A stretch of 58,089 nucleotides of DNA from Pelagicoccus enzymogenes (GCF_014803405.1 NZ_JACYFG010000003.1:1-58089); one strand, 5' to 3'. Positions 1 to 6,903 are shown, numbered from the stretch's first letter. The notes: generated by a model not told the origin, from the sequence alone. Numbers and translations: made by a program.

Positions 1-295
1 CCTTCAGCTCCCGTATCCAGTCCGCGACGACGGACCTCTCGGCGGAGAGCGGGAACTCCGCCCAGATTCCGTTTGGCAAGGCCACGCTCAAGCTCCCTTC
101 GCCCCGTTCGGCTCCGTCGAGCTCGACGAACTGGACCGGCTTGGCCGACTCCGGGCCGAGCCAGCGCCTGAGCGTGGGATAGCTCACGTTCATCTCCTTG
201 CAGAAGCGCGACGCGTTCATCCCGCTTTGGCGGAAGAGCTCCAAGAGCTCTTGCTTCTGTTCTGCAGTGTATCGTTTCCCTCGTTCGGTAGACAT
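1..295 (-). CDS. tnpA: IS66-type accessory protein TnpA (partial, C-terminus off the window)
   Basis: The frame opens at ATG 295 and stays open for about 98 codons to the window edge. It begins MSTERGKRYTAEQKQELLEL and continues FRQSGMNASRFCKEMNVSYPTLRRWLG. This is a compact helix-turn-helix of the IS66 OrfA / Tn3-IS3 transposase-like fold that binds element ends, followed by a segment containing FVELDG and ADWIRELK. In IS66 elements this small protein precedes TnpB and the large TnpC transposase and is needed for transposition. The start lies about 60 bases inside the terminal repeat, as expected. It does not occur in the track of complete frames because it runs off the edge. Confidence 0.75.
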   Translation of the reverse strand, partial: MSTERGKRYTAEQKQELLELFRQSGMNASRFCKEMNVSYPTLRRWLGPESAKPVQFVELDGAERGEGSLSVALPNGIWAEFPLSAERSVVADWIRELK

Positions 296-354
296 GAAGG
301 AAAAATAGCGGATCGACAATCAAGCGTCTAGGGGGCGGAATTTGTACCGCTTAC
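1..354 (-). mobile_element. IS66-family insertion sequence, left end (truncated by window edge)
   Basis: Read on the minus strand the element starts at 354 with GTAAGCGGTACAAATTCC. The GTAAGCG start is typical of IS66-family terminal inverted repeats. It is followed after about 55 bases by a tnpA-like frame. The rest of the element (tnpB, tnpC transposase, right end) lies beyond position 1. Its first bases interrupt the reverse-transcriptase frame of the neighbouring group II intron and supply that frame's TAA stop. The family assignment rests on the terminus and the tnpA-like protein; the diagnostic DDE transposase is not in the window. Confidence 0.75.
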
Positions 355-1181
355 CGCGTCTTGTCCTCGTTGACCAATAGCTTGAGCTTGCACTCCACGT
401 AGCGGCGGATCTCGGCCAAGGCCTCAAGGGCTCTGGCTTTCGATCTCGCCATCACGAGGAAGTCGTCCGCGTAGCGAACCGACGGCAGCCCCGTCCCCTC
501 GATCATCCGATCGAGAGGATCCAGCATGATGTTGGCCAGCAAGGGCGACAAGGGGCCGCCTTGAGGAACCCCTTTCGGAGTCTTCTCGGTGGTCCCGTCC
601 TCCAGCCTCACGCCCGCACGAAGGTATTTGCCGATCAAGCGCAGCACGCGCTTGTCGCGGACCTTCAGGCCGACGCGATGCATCAGCAGGTCGTGGTTTA
701 CGACGTCGAAGAAGCTCTTCAGGTCGCACTCCACTCCCCAGCCGTATCCATCCTTGCTGCATTGGCTTACCCGTTCGACGGCGGCGATCGCCCGGCGCCC
801 CGTCCTGAACCCGTAGCTCCGGTCGCTGAAGTCCGCGTCGAAGACGGGACCCAGAACCTGGGCTAGGGCTTGCTGGATAACCCGGTCCAATACGGTGGGA
901 ACGCCCAAGGGGCGCTCCTCTCCGTTCGGCTTGGGTATCCAGACTCTTCTTACTGCAGCCGGAGCGTAGCGGCCTTCGCGGATCTGGTCCTTCAGACGCG
1001 GCATGTGCTCGCGGGCGAACGCGGGGAAGTCCTCGACCGACATTCCGTCGACGCCCGGAGCCCCCTTGTTCGATCGCACGCGCTTCCACGCCGCGTTCAG
1101 GTTGGATTCGCTCAAGACCTGCTCCAGCAGACCGTTCTGCGGAACTCCATTCTCCTCGGACTGCGTCGCATGATTGCTCAT
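351..1181 (-). pseudogene. ltrA: Group II intron reverse transcriptase/maturase, truncated by IS66 insertion
   Basis: The protein begins MSNHATQSEENG and contains the RT fingers-palm blocks in order: NKGAPGVDG, IPKPNGEERPLGVPTVLDR, YGFRTGR, VECDLKSFFDVVNHDLL, PQGGPLSPLLANIMLD and the catalytic YADD box near residue 240. It stops at NEDKTR, where an intact maturase would continue into RT block 7, domain X and usually an HNH region. The last codon and TAA stop come from the IS66 end (354-351). ATG 1181 was chosen because family proteins begin near it; ATG 1238 in the same frame is a possible longer start. Loss of the thumb/maturase domain should abolish splicing help, so the fragment is called a pseudogene. 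Confidence 0.85.
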
Positions 1182-1672
1182 AGCCGCGTCCGGTCGTTTC
1201 CGCCTCCTAGGTTCGGTCCTTCGCCGCGGGTGAGCCATCCGGACACCTTCGCTGGACGGATCATCCGTCGGCAGCTACTCCCGGCTCGTTTCACGCGACT
1301 ACTACGACCTCGGCTGACTCCTCGCCCCTCAATGCGTCCATCGCTGGACGAACCGCGATGTCTTGACGGTAGATCTAAACCGACACCGCGCGTGGACGAG
1401 GCCTCCCCGGGTAAGAGCACGCTGTTTCGATGCGCGACCTCGGGATTTACCTGCATGGCTGAACTGAGGGTTTCGCTGCGTTGTGCCAGCTCACCCGCCA
1501 TACCGGCCTTATATCCCGTTTCTGTTCGTAGGCCCGCACCTTTGACGTAGGCTTCCTTCCCACGAAACCTCGCGATTCCGCAGTTGCCATAATCTAGTTC
1601 TTTCATAGGTATTTATGCAGTTCATGAACATGGGACTTTCACCCAATTACAACGTGCCCATGCCGGGCACAC
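355..1672 (-). mobile_element. Group II intron (class C-attC-like), 5' part, interrupted by IS66
   Basis: On the minus strand the ribozyme 5' end is placed at 1672, where GTGTGCCCGGCATGGGCAC begins directly after CTTGT. It is followed by ATTGGGTGAAAGTCCC, a typical domain I motif. Further on, GAGTCAGCCGAGGTCGTAGTAG resembles bacterial intron domain II/III sequence, and the intron-encoded reverse transcriptase occupies the domain IV position. The RT C-terminus and ribozyme domains V-VI are missing because IS66 starts at 354; they may lie beyond the window. The 5' exon is a long imperfect hairpin ending in TTGT, the documented target type of class C introns. Class is inferred from the target and RT type, not from a tree. 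Confidence 0.75.
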
Positions 1673-1736
1673 ACAAGTCGGTGGTCACAATTCCGGCAGC
1701 TCCGCTGTCTCCATCGTGACACCTCGGCGATTGGGT
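1673..1736 (+). other. attC-like recombination site, split by the group II intron
   Basis: Read on the plus strand, ACAAGTCGGTGGTCAC (1673-1688) pairs with GTGACACC (1716-1723), and inside it GGCAGC-TCC-GCTGTC forms a further stem with internal loops. The right end TCGGCGATTGGGT (1724-1736) resembles an attC L'-R' core, although the first base of the GTTRRRY box is A. The expected left box ACCCA would lie on the far side of the intron, making ACCCA|ACAAG, whose complement TTGT|TGGGT is the known entry point of class C-attC introns. A simple terminator hairpin is the alternative, but there is no T tract. Confidence 0.5.
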
Positions 1737-1744
1737 AGAAAAGG

Positions 1745-2407
1745 ATGAGAAGGCTACAGAATATCAAATATCTGACCTGCGTGGTAAGTGCACTTTGGAC
1801 GCAATCACCGTGCCTCACTGCAAATAGCGAGTTTCAGGGCATCCTAGAGTACGACTACGTCCAACGCAACTTCCTTGGAGAAGAAAAGAAACGAACTCTG
1901 TTTTATATTAAACACCCCAAAATCAGACTAGAAGCAGAGTACCCAGAGGGTAAAACTTTTGTGCTACAGGTTGATTTGAACGAAGGAACAAAAGCTATAG
2001 CGTGGAAGGGGTTGTATAGTATCCAGTCAGGCGATTACACCGAAATTCAAGACCTCTTTTCTAAAAAGCTAGCGGAGCTTGAACTCGAAACGACCAACCA
2101 AATCGGAAAGTGTGTAATAAATTCAAGAGATGGATCTTTAACAGCAACGATTGAGTACGATGAAGCAACTCCTACTTCCTGCTTCCTCGAGTTTCATGAT
2201 CTATTCCGAGCAATTACCCAGGAACACGACTTACCCCAAAACATTCCAAACTACGTCGAATACGTCTTTGGGAGCGATTCAGGCAAACTAACGCTAATTA
2301 GGATGGAAGAAAAAAAACTGGATGAGAGTGTATTCACTATGCCACGAGTACCAACTCCCATAGATGCAGATGAGGTTTTGCAAACAGTTCCGAGAAAATC
2401 AAAATGA
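1745..2407 (+). CDS. Secreted protein of unknown function (possible integron cassette gene)
   Basis: 220 residues starting at ATG 1745, nine bases after the attC-like site. The N-terminus (MRRLQNIKYLTCVVSALWTQSPCLTA) looks like a signal peptide, and the rest is a soluble, beta-rich sequence. It has a vague likeness to DUF4412-type periplasmic proteins (FQGILEYDY near the start, alternating charged strands, KTFVLQVDLNEG). I do not recognise a firm family. Base composition is clearly more AT-rich than the genes after 7.6 kb, in line with recent transfer. The stop codon overlaps the first base of the next attC-like site, as in many gene cassettes. Confidence 0.7.
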   Translation: MRRLQNIKYLTCVVSALWTQSPCLTANSEFQGILEYDYVQRNFLGEEKKRTLFYIKHPKIRLEAEYPEGKTFVLQVDLNEGTKAIAWKGLYSIQSGDYTEIQDLFSKKLAELELETTNQIGKCVINSRDGSLTATIEYDEATPTSCFLEFHDLFRAITQEHDLPQNIPNYVEYVFGSDSGKLTLIRMEEKKLDESVFTMPRVPTPIDADEVLQTVPRKSK

Positions 2408-2463
2408 CCCAACAAGTCGTATCAGGCAACGAGCGCAAGCGCTCGCCGCCTGTACTCGGCGAT
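2407..2463 (+). other. attC-like site 2
   Basis: Begins with ACCCAAC (2407-2413), a perfect match to the RYYYAAC left box, followed by AAGTC. A hairpin follows: CAGGC (2423-2427), AA, CGAGCG, CAAG loop, CGCTCG, CC, GCCTG (2448-2452). CTCGGCGAT (2455-2463) matches the right arm of the split site at 1724-1731. The right GTTRRRY box is not intact (GATGCAG in its place), so the site may be decayed. It sits between two small same-strand genes, as an integron attC would. Confidence 0.5.
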
Positions 2464-2471
2464 GCAGAACA

Positions 2472-3032
2472 ATGAAAACGATTGAGACAAACAGAACCAT
2501 CTTGCGTTGGTTCAAACCTGACGACGTCGAAGGGGCTCTATCGTTCCTAGGAAATTCGGAAGTTATGCGTTTCTCGTTAAGCGGACCATACGACAGAAAG
2601 AAATGCCAAGAATTCGTCGATTGGTGCTTGGGACGGTATGAACTAAAAGGATACGGTCTATTCGCCGTCACGCTAAAAGAGACCAAGAAAATTATCGGCT
2701 ACTGCGGATTCTACGACCAAAAAATAGATGGATGCGACGAGGTCGAGCTAGGCTATCGCCTTCACCCTGAATTTTGGAATAAAGGTTTAGGGACGGAAGT
2801 TGCTCTTTCCATACAGAATTATGGATTTCATGAGCTCGGCTTTCCTCGTCTGATATCGATCATCGAGTCTGAAAACAAGGCATCCATTCGAGTCGCAAAG
2901 AAGAATGGCATGAATCACGAGAAGGACTCGATGTTCAAGGATCAGGTCCCTGTTGAGATCTACTCCATAAAAAAAGAAGAGCATATCAAGTCGGTGCTCA
3001 CAACTCCGAGGGGCGCGCCCCCCTCCGCGTGA
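2472..3032 (+). CDS. GNAT-family N-acetyltransferase (RimJ/RimL type)
   Basis: The start MKTIETNRTILRWF at 2472 (ATG) matches the usual beginning of the Acetyltransf_3 family; an upstream start at 2364 would overlap the preceding gene and the attC-like site. The core shows ETNRTILR, ELGYRLHPEFWNKGLGTE (the acetyl-CoA pyrophosphate-binding loop, variant of R/Q-x-x-G-x-G/A) and ENKASIRVAKKNGM, a conserved motif of RimJ/RimL-like enzymes. Such enzymes move an acetyl group from acetyl-CoA to an amine; the substrate cannot be read from sequence. GNATs are common integron cassette cargo. The C-terminal tail (TTPRGAPPSA) is encoded by the next hairpin, suggesting read-through into an attC-like site. 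Confidence 0.85.
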   Translation: MKTIETNRTILRWFKPDDVEGALSFLGNSEVMRFSLSGPYDRKKCQEFVDWCLGRYELKGYGLFAVTLKETKKIIGYCGFYDQKIDGCDEVELGYRLHPEFWNKGLGTEVALSIQNYGFHELGFPRLISIIESENKASIRVAKKNGMNHEKDSMFKDQVPVEIYSIKKEEHIKSVLTTPRGAPPSA

Positions 3033-3045
3033 GGCCTCGACGTTC
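2987..3045 (+). other. attC-like site 3 (decayed)
   Basis: CAAGTCGGTGCTCAC (2987-3001) is identical at 14 of 15 bases to 1674-1688 in the split site. It pairs as CTCAC with GTGAG (3029-3033) and GTCG with CGAC (3038-3041). The centre is a GC-rich stem GAGGGG-CGCG-CCCC-CTC. The left RYYYAAC box is not recognisable (GCATATC) and the right end reads GTTCTCT. The arm shared with site 1 is the best evidence that the three hairpins belong to one family. Confidence 0.45.
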
Positions 3046-3071
3046 TCTCAAAAAATGAAGAATTGACGTTT

Positions 3072-3087
3072 TAGCGCTATAACGCTA
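3072..3087 (+). promoter_or_regulatory. Inverted-repeat operator candidate of the toxin-antitoxin operon
   Basis: TAGCG-CTATAA-CGCTA is a perfect 5-6-5 inverted repeat ending 10 bases before the antitoxin ATG. The centre doubles as a -10-like TATAA. Ribbon-helix-helix antitoxins usually bind such palindromes at their own promoter, so autoregulation is inferred. Confidence 0.5.
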
Positions 3088-3097
3088 GCAATACCCC

Positions 3098-3319
3098 ATG
3101 AAACGAGTAACCGTCTACTTCGAAGATGACCTGCACAAGGCATTGAAACTGAAAGCCGCCGAAGCTTCCTCATCGGTATCCGACTTGGTCAACCAAGCGA
3201 TCAGGGAATCTTTGTCCGAAGATCTTGATGATCTCCAAGCGTTTAGGGATCGAGAAAGCGAACCGACCATGGATTTCGAGACTTTCCTGAAGAGCTTGAA
3301 GAGCGATGGCCGACTATAA
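3098..3319 (+). CDS. Ribbon-helix-helix (CopG/ParD-like) antitoxin
   Basis: 73 residues. The N-terminal MKRVTVYFEDDLHKALKLKA strand-helix and the following SSVSDLVNQAIRESL helix are the ribbon-helix-helix DNA-binding fold. The acidic C-terminal half (EDLDDLQAFRDRESEP...) should wrap the toxin. It overlaps the toxin gene by 14 bases, giving translational coupling, and has a palindromic operator candidate just upstream. Expected to neutralise the downstream RelE-type toxin and repress the operon. Confidence 0.85.
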   Translation: MKRVTVYFEDDLHKALKLKAAEASSSVSDLVNQAIRESLSEDLDDLQAFRDRESEPTMDFETFLKSLKSDGRL

Positions 3320-3566
3320 GATCGAGATCAAAAGGTCGGCCGCAGAGGAACTAGAAAAGATCCAGAAGAAAGACAGAGATAGGATCATTGAGAAGATTCA
3401 GGCGTTGTCCGAAGATCCACGACCTCCTCAGTCCAAGAAGCTCTCAGGAGAGGAAAAGTACAGGATCAGACATGGTGACTATCGGGTCCTCTACCAAATC
3501 TACGATGAAGTGATCACCGTTGTAGTTGTAAGGGTAGCACATCGAAAAGAAGCATATAAAAGATAG
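3306..3566 (+). CDS. RelE/ParE-superfamily toxin
   Basis: 86 residues, starts at ATG 3306 inside the antitoxin gene. The sequence has YKIEIKRSAAEELEKI at the N-terminus, a central KLSGEEKYRIRHGDYRVLYQI segment and VVVVRVAHRKEAYKR at the end. This is the canonical RelE fold pattern, with the basic and aromatic residues (R, Y, H-R-x-x-x-Y) used by ribosome-dependent mRNA interferases. That pattern favours RelE over the ParE gyrase poison. TA pairs stabilise integron arrays and other mobile regions, which suits the context. Confidence 0.88.
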   Translation: MADYKIEIKRSAAEELEKIQKKDRDRIIEKIQALSEDPRPPQSKKLSGEEKYRIRHGDYRVLYQIYDEVITVVVVRVAHRKEAYKR

Positions 3567-3590
3567 AGAACAATAAAGGGACCTTTTAGT

Positions 3591-3710
3591 GTCCGGAATC
3601 TTTCGCAAAAAGGTAGCTGAGCCTTCAGGCAGTGGCGTATTCGTTTTTTCGTTATTGGTTAAAGGTATCTAATAGTCAGCACCTCTACTAATTTGCGAAA
3701 CTTTTCGGAC
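3591..3710. repeat. 120-bp element with imperfect terminal inverted repeats, in a gene-free stretch
   Basis: GTCCGGAATCTTTCGCAAA (3591-3609) and TTTGCGAAACTTTTCGGAC (3692-3710) are inverted repeats agreeing at 16 of 19 positions. Between them lies a small GCCTTCAGGC palindrome (3633 region). The remaining gene-free sequence from 3567 to 3849 shows nothing else convincing. It may be a MITE-like element or a degenerate long attC; no target duplication is evident. Confidence 0.5.
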
Positions 3711-3849
3711 GTTATCTTTGACGCCATTTCTGATCGCAGACTCGCGAAGCGATTGAAACGTTACGAAACGGAGGAGCTTTGACAAAACGGGCATCCGGCA
3801 GAATCGACACGCATAAGCACTAGGAACCAGCTTCCGCTGTCTACGCGAA

Positions 3850-4056
3850 ATGAAGTACATCGAATTCAGAGATTCAATACACCAAGAGTTGATTCGCTCC
3901 CAAAGTGGAAAGACATGGAAGGAGATAAAGGATACCTTGGATCTACCTTACGATCGGCCCTGTCCGGAATGGATTGCCCGAATGGAACTGGATATTGGAC
4001 TGGAAAGAAAAGAGAGAAGAGGCAATGCGCTCGTCTGGAGCCTAGCCCACCTTTGA
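3850..4056 (+). CDS. Small hypothetical protein
   Basis: 68 residues, MKYIEFRDSIHQELIRSQSG then KTWKEIKDTLDLPYDRPCPEWIARMELDIGLERKERRGNALVWSLAHL. The layout (two helices, a DLPY-RPCPEW turn, and a basic -GNALVW strand) looks like a compact winged-helix domain, and the codon pattern is consistent with real coding. I cannot name a family with certainty. It follows the 283-base gap after the toxin gene and is oriented with the rest of the small-gene array. Confidence 0.55.
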   Translation: MKYIEFRDSIHQELIRSQSGKTWKEIKDTLDLPYDRPCPEWIARMELDIGLERKERRGNALVWSLAHL

Positions 4057-4101
4057 TAGCAGATTATGTAAACCGGAAGTACGCCCGAAACGCAGTAAAA
4101 T

Positions 4102-4347
4102 ATGGATACCACACAAACACCACCCCCAGGAGGAGTCCTCATGTTCCTTCCGCTGATGATCTACACGGCAATCATCCTTGGAATGGTCATCTACCTTATA
4201 AACAAAAAGGGGAAAAGCATGATCCTGATACTGCCTGCCCTCATCCCATTCGTAAACGCCTTCGTCATGTTCTACCTGTTCGCCCAAACTAACAAAGACG
4301 TGCTGGAAGACCTAAGAAAGATAAAGGAACAGCTGGGCATTCAGTAG
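4102..4347 (+). CDS. Small membrane protein (two predicted transmembrane segments)
   Basis: 81 residues. After MDTTQTPPPGG come two hydrophobic stretches, about residues 13-33 (VLMFLPLMIYTAIILGMVIYL) and 41-62 (ILILPALIPFVNAFVMFYLFA), separated by NKKGKSM. The tail NKDVLEDLRKIKEQLGIQ is a short amphipathic helix. No family recognised. ATG 4102 is the only reasonable start. It is one of several single-gene membrane-protein units in this region. Confidence 0.6.
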   Translation: MDTTQTPPPGGVLMFLPLMIYTAIILGMVIYLINKKGKSMILILPALIPFVNAFVMFYLFAQTNKDVLEDLRKIKEQLGIQ

Positions 4348-4411
4348 ATCAGGATAACGCCCCATTCTTTCCTGCCCCGCACTCCAGCCAGCGCCGATCG
4401 CCGTAAGACAA

Positions 4412-4675
4412 ATGCAAAACTGTCCTCACTGCAACGAGCCAGGATTGAGCGTTTCCAGAAAACTCACACTTGGCCCCGCGAACGCTGCGAACTGCGAAAA
4501 CTGCGGCAAGAAAATAGGAGTGCCCTCAAGCGCTATTTGGTACTACCTTCCCTTCTTCATCGTTGCCTTCGCTAGCTGGCCGATGGATTCCATCGTCATC
4601 AAAGGGGTTGCCTGGCCCCTCGCCTTCATCGGGATTTGTTACGTTCAATTGAAACTACCTCTCGTGAAACGATAG
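4412..4675 (+). CDS. Zinc-ribbon membrane protein, hypothetical
   Basis: 87 residues. The N-terminal half holds a CPHC...CENC pair (C-x2-C and C-x2-C, spacing about 23), which should form a small zinc ribbon. The C-terminal half is hydrophobic with two probable membrane helices (AIWYYLPFFIVAFASWPM and VIKGVAWPLAFIGICYVQL). Such zinc-ribbon plus membrane-anchor proteins are common in Gram-negative bacteria and mostly uncharacterised. It stands alone, with short spacers on both sides. Confidence 0.6.
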   Translation: MQNCPHCNEPGLSVSRKLTLGPANAANCENCGKKIGVPSSAIWYYLPFFIVAFASWPMDSIVIKGVAWPLAFIGICYVQLKLPLVKR

Positions 4676-4777
4676 CTCTCTACTGAAAAGCGGATACGAT
4701 CTATCATCGCGAGGCAGTCTTTAAGCGCCTTCGAAATGACCACGCCTAAAACCTAAGCCTTGCTTCCAGAAAAACGC

Positions 4778-5326
4778 ATGAATCACGTCACAACATCTCA
4801 ATTCGAAGAGCAGATTGAATATATCCTCGACGCTCCTAAGCAAAGCGGAACGGTGAAGATGATCGTTGCCCGCCCCGCAACCAACGAGCGAAAAATCTTG
4901 GACTCCTGCCTGCTCTCGGCGAAGAGCGGCACCGATGGAGACCACTGGGCCAGAGGCTGCTGGAAGTCGCTGCCGGATGGATCGCCTCATCCCGATGTGC
5001 AAATCTCCGTAATGAACTATCGAGTGCTCCAGGTCATCGAACAGGACGAGGAGCGACGGGCCTTGGCAGGCGACAACCTTTGCGTCGACTTCGACCTCAG
5101 CGAGGAGAACCTGCAGCCGGGAGAGCGCTTGCGAATCGGCGCAGCGACCGTCGAGGTCACCAGCATCCCTCACAACGGATGCAAAAAGTTCGCGGAACGC
5201 TTCGGCTCCGAAGCCCTTGCCTACATCAACTCGGAAGAGGGAAAGAAGCTGCACCTACGAGGAATCTACGTGCGCGTCGTTGAGGACGGGCTCGTGCGCA
5301 AGCACGACACGATCGAAAAATGGTAG
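4778..5326 (+). CDS. MOSC domain-containing protein
   Basis: 182 residues from ATG 4778; a TTG start at 4760 is less likely. The sequence shows GTVKMIVARP, SGTDGDHWARGCW, a central segment with DNLCVDFDLSEENLQPGERLRIGAATVEVTSIPHNGCKKFAERFG, and a C-terminal LRGIYVRVVEDG. This is the MOSC fold found in molybdenum cofactor sulfurases and YiiM/YuaD-like proteins. The conserved cysteine in HNGCKKF is present. MOSC proteins bind pyranopterin cofactors or carry sulfur; the exact reaction here is unknown. No molybdoenzyme gene is nearby. Confidence 0.8.
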   Translation: MNHVTTSQFEEQIEYILDAPKQSGTVKMIVARPATNERKILDSCLLSAKSGTDGDHWARGCWKSLPDGSPHPDVQISVMNYRVLQVIEQDEERRALAGDNLCVDFDLSEENLQPGERLRIGAATVEVTSIPHNGCKKFAERFGSEALAYINSEEGKKLHLRGIYVRVVEDGLVRKHDTIEKW

Positions 5327-5397
5327 CCTCCGCTGATCTTCCAACTGTTATCGGACCGCAATAGATCTCGCAGCAAACGGACAGGAAGCGTCGAAAC

Positions 5398-5895
5398 ATG
5401 CACTCTACGGCCTACGAAAATTGGACCAACGACCGGCTCGCCCGCGCGGCGACCCACGAGCGCAAGCAATACGAGAAGGCAGCCATCGATCTCATCCGGA
5501 GCGAACTAGAAAAGCGAAAAATCAACAGTCAAATGCTCGCGGACTTCGAACGCTCAACTTCGAATCGCCCGCCGCACCGAACAAAGGGCACTTGGTTAAT
5601 GCCTAGATTGCTGAACCGAAAACAGTTCTTTCTCAGGTGGTCATCTTGGCTGGTCGTTTTCACCGCGGGGATGATCGGGATAGTCTTGGCGCTACCGGAC
5701 TCCCGCGAGCTGCGAGAAGAACTCTCCCTCTTTTTTCTGTTAATAGCTGTCCTATACAAGATCGGCTGCATCCACGTGCCTCGAGCCCGCAACGCCGGTC
5801 TCCACCCCTTGATGCTGCTGCTATTCTTGGTTCCCCTTGTGAACATTGGCTTGTACCTCTTTCTCTTTTTCGCGCCTCCCAAGAGATCAAGATGA
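5398..5895 (+). CDS. Membrane protein with DUF805-like C-terminal part
   Basis: 165 residues. The first 75 are soluble and charged (NWTNDRLARAATHERKQYEKAAIDLIRSELEKRK), forming a short helical domain. The rest has three hydrophobic segments: SWLVVFTAGMIGIVLAL, ELSLFFLLIAVLYKIGCI and MLLLFLVPLVNIGLYLFLFF. The stretch RARNAGLHPLMLLLFLVPLVN resembles the R-x-H-D-x-G...P-x-V-N signature of DUF805 inner-membrane proteins, but the family match is partial. The function is unknown. Confidence 0.6.
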   Translation: MHSTAYENWTNDRLARAATHERKQYEKAAIDLIRSELEKRKINSQMLADFERSTSNRPPHRTKGTWLMPRLLNRKQFFLRWSSWLVVFTAGMIGIVLALPDSRELREELSLFFLLIAVLYKIGCIHVPRARNAGLHPLMLLLFLVPLVNIGLYLFLFFAPPKRSR

Positions 5896-6003
5896 TATGC
5901 GAACGCTTGCCAAGATAGCGACCTCTACAAATGGCAGCACTCTCGTAGTTGTATTTTCACTACATCAAACCAACCCTGAAATAAGACACCCCTAATCCGA
6001 AAA

Positions 6004-6381
6004 ATAAAGCCAAGCCTTGTTACCCTCGCCCTGATCCAATTTGCCGCCACCCACAGCTTCGCAAACACGCCTAACGACGTCTCCACGCCTAGCGCCGACG
6101 AAGCCCTGCCAAGCCCAAGCCCAAGCCCGAGGCAGAAGGTCAAGCTGCCGCCCAAGGAGGAAGATATCGAAACCTTCGTACTTAAGCCCGTTAAAGCGAA
6201 GGCCGAGACGGAGCATTTCGTCTTCGAACACGAACGGTACGAAAGCCTTCACGACCAGCCCTTCACCTGGAAAGACGGCGGCCTACTCTACGAGCATGTG
6301 GGAAAACGCGTTACAACGAAGCTAGGCTGGCAATACGATGCGCGAAATCGAGCGATCAGCCTCTTGAACGTTTCCTTCTAG
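6004..6381 (+). CDS. Secreted protein gene with no standard start codon
   Basis: An open frame runs from 5980 to a TAG at 6379-6381. It encodes KIKPSLVTLALIQFAATHSFA, a textbook signal peptide, then a Pro/Ser linker (PSPSPSP), then a soluble part ending GGLLYEHVGKRVTTKLGWQYDARNRAISLLNVSF. There is no ATG, GTG or TTG in frame near the N-terminus; the best-placed codon is ATA at 6004. It may use a rare AUA start, have lost its ATG by a point mutation, or reflect a base error. The good signal peptide and sensible protein argue it is, or recently was, a gene. Confidence 0.5.
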   Translation: MKPSLVTLALIQFAATHSFANTPNDVSTPSADEALPSPSPSPRQKVKLPPKEEDIETFVLKPVKAKAETEHFVFEHERYESLHDQPFTWKDGGLLYEHVGKRVTTKLGWQYDARNRAISLLNVSF

Positions 6382-6429
6382 CTCGCCCCTACGAATCCAG
6401 CCCCCAGCACCCCACTTCTCCCAAACTCC

Positions 6430-6903
6430 ATGAACGAACTGCCACCCCTGCTTCGCGATCAACGCAAGGTTGACCAAGACCAACTCCGCCTCCTCGGTAT
6501 CTTCCACTTGGTACTGGCAGGGCTGTCCCTCATCGGCCTGCTATTCATGTTGGCCCACTACCTCATCATGAACACCGTGATGTCCAATCCAGAGATGTGG
6601 ACCAAGGCTGATACGAACAACAACCTGCCGCCACCCGAAGAATTCTTTGCCCTCTTCAAGTGGTTCTACCTTTTCTTCGGCGGCGCCATCGTAGTGGGCG
6701 GCGTTGGGAACCTCCTGTCCGGAATCTTCATCAAGAAGCGAAAAAACAGAACCTTCTCGCTGGTCGTCGGCGCCCTCAACGTCCTTCAGTTCCCTTTCGG
6801 TACAGCCCTTGGAATCTTCACCTTCATCCTGCTGCTTCGGGACTCCGTCCGCGAACTCTATGAAACGCGAGGAGCCGCCAAACCCTCGACCGAACCCCTA
6901 TAG
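6430..6903 (+). CDS. Multi-pass membrane protein of unknown function
   Basis: 157 residues with four hydrophobic segments (LLGIFHLVLAGLSLIGLLFML, LFKWFYLFFGGAIVVGGVGNLLSGIFI, FSLVVGALNVLQFPFGTALGIFTFILLL, plus AHYLIMNTVM region). The first helix follows LRDQRKVDQDQLRLLGIFH, a start seen in many short Verrucomicrobia and Planctomycetes membrane proteins. The IFIKKRKNRTFSLVVGALNVLQFPFGTALGIFTFILL block is typical of that group. ATG 6430 lies 48 bases after the preceding frame. No function can be assigned. Confidence 0.65.
   Translation: MNELPPLLRDQRKVDQDQLRLLGIFHLVLAGLSLIGLLFMLAHYLIMNTVMSNPEMWTKADTNNNLPPPEEFFALFKWFYLFFGGAIVVGGVGNLLSGIFIKKRKNRTFSLVVGALNVLQFPFGTALGIFTFILLLRDSVRELYETRGAAKPSTEPL

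Noticed and set aside
870-1606. Frames over the intron 5' region (plus 870-1550, minus 1178-1606)
   Set aside because: They cover ribozyme domains and the opposite strand of the RT gene; no domain, codon use atypical.
3669-3860. 63-codon minus-strand frame in the 3.6 kb gap
   Set aside because: Overlaps the inverted-repeat element and the start of a plus-strand gene, with no recognisable feature or ribosome site.
4348-5397. Further attC sites between the 4.1, 4.4, 4.8 and 5.4 kb genes
   Set aside because: Spacers have no RYYYAAC/GTTRRRY pair and no matching hairpin arms, so the array cannot be extended this far on sequence alone.
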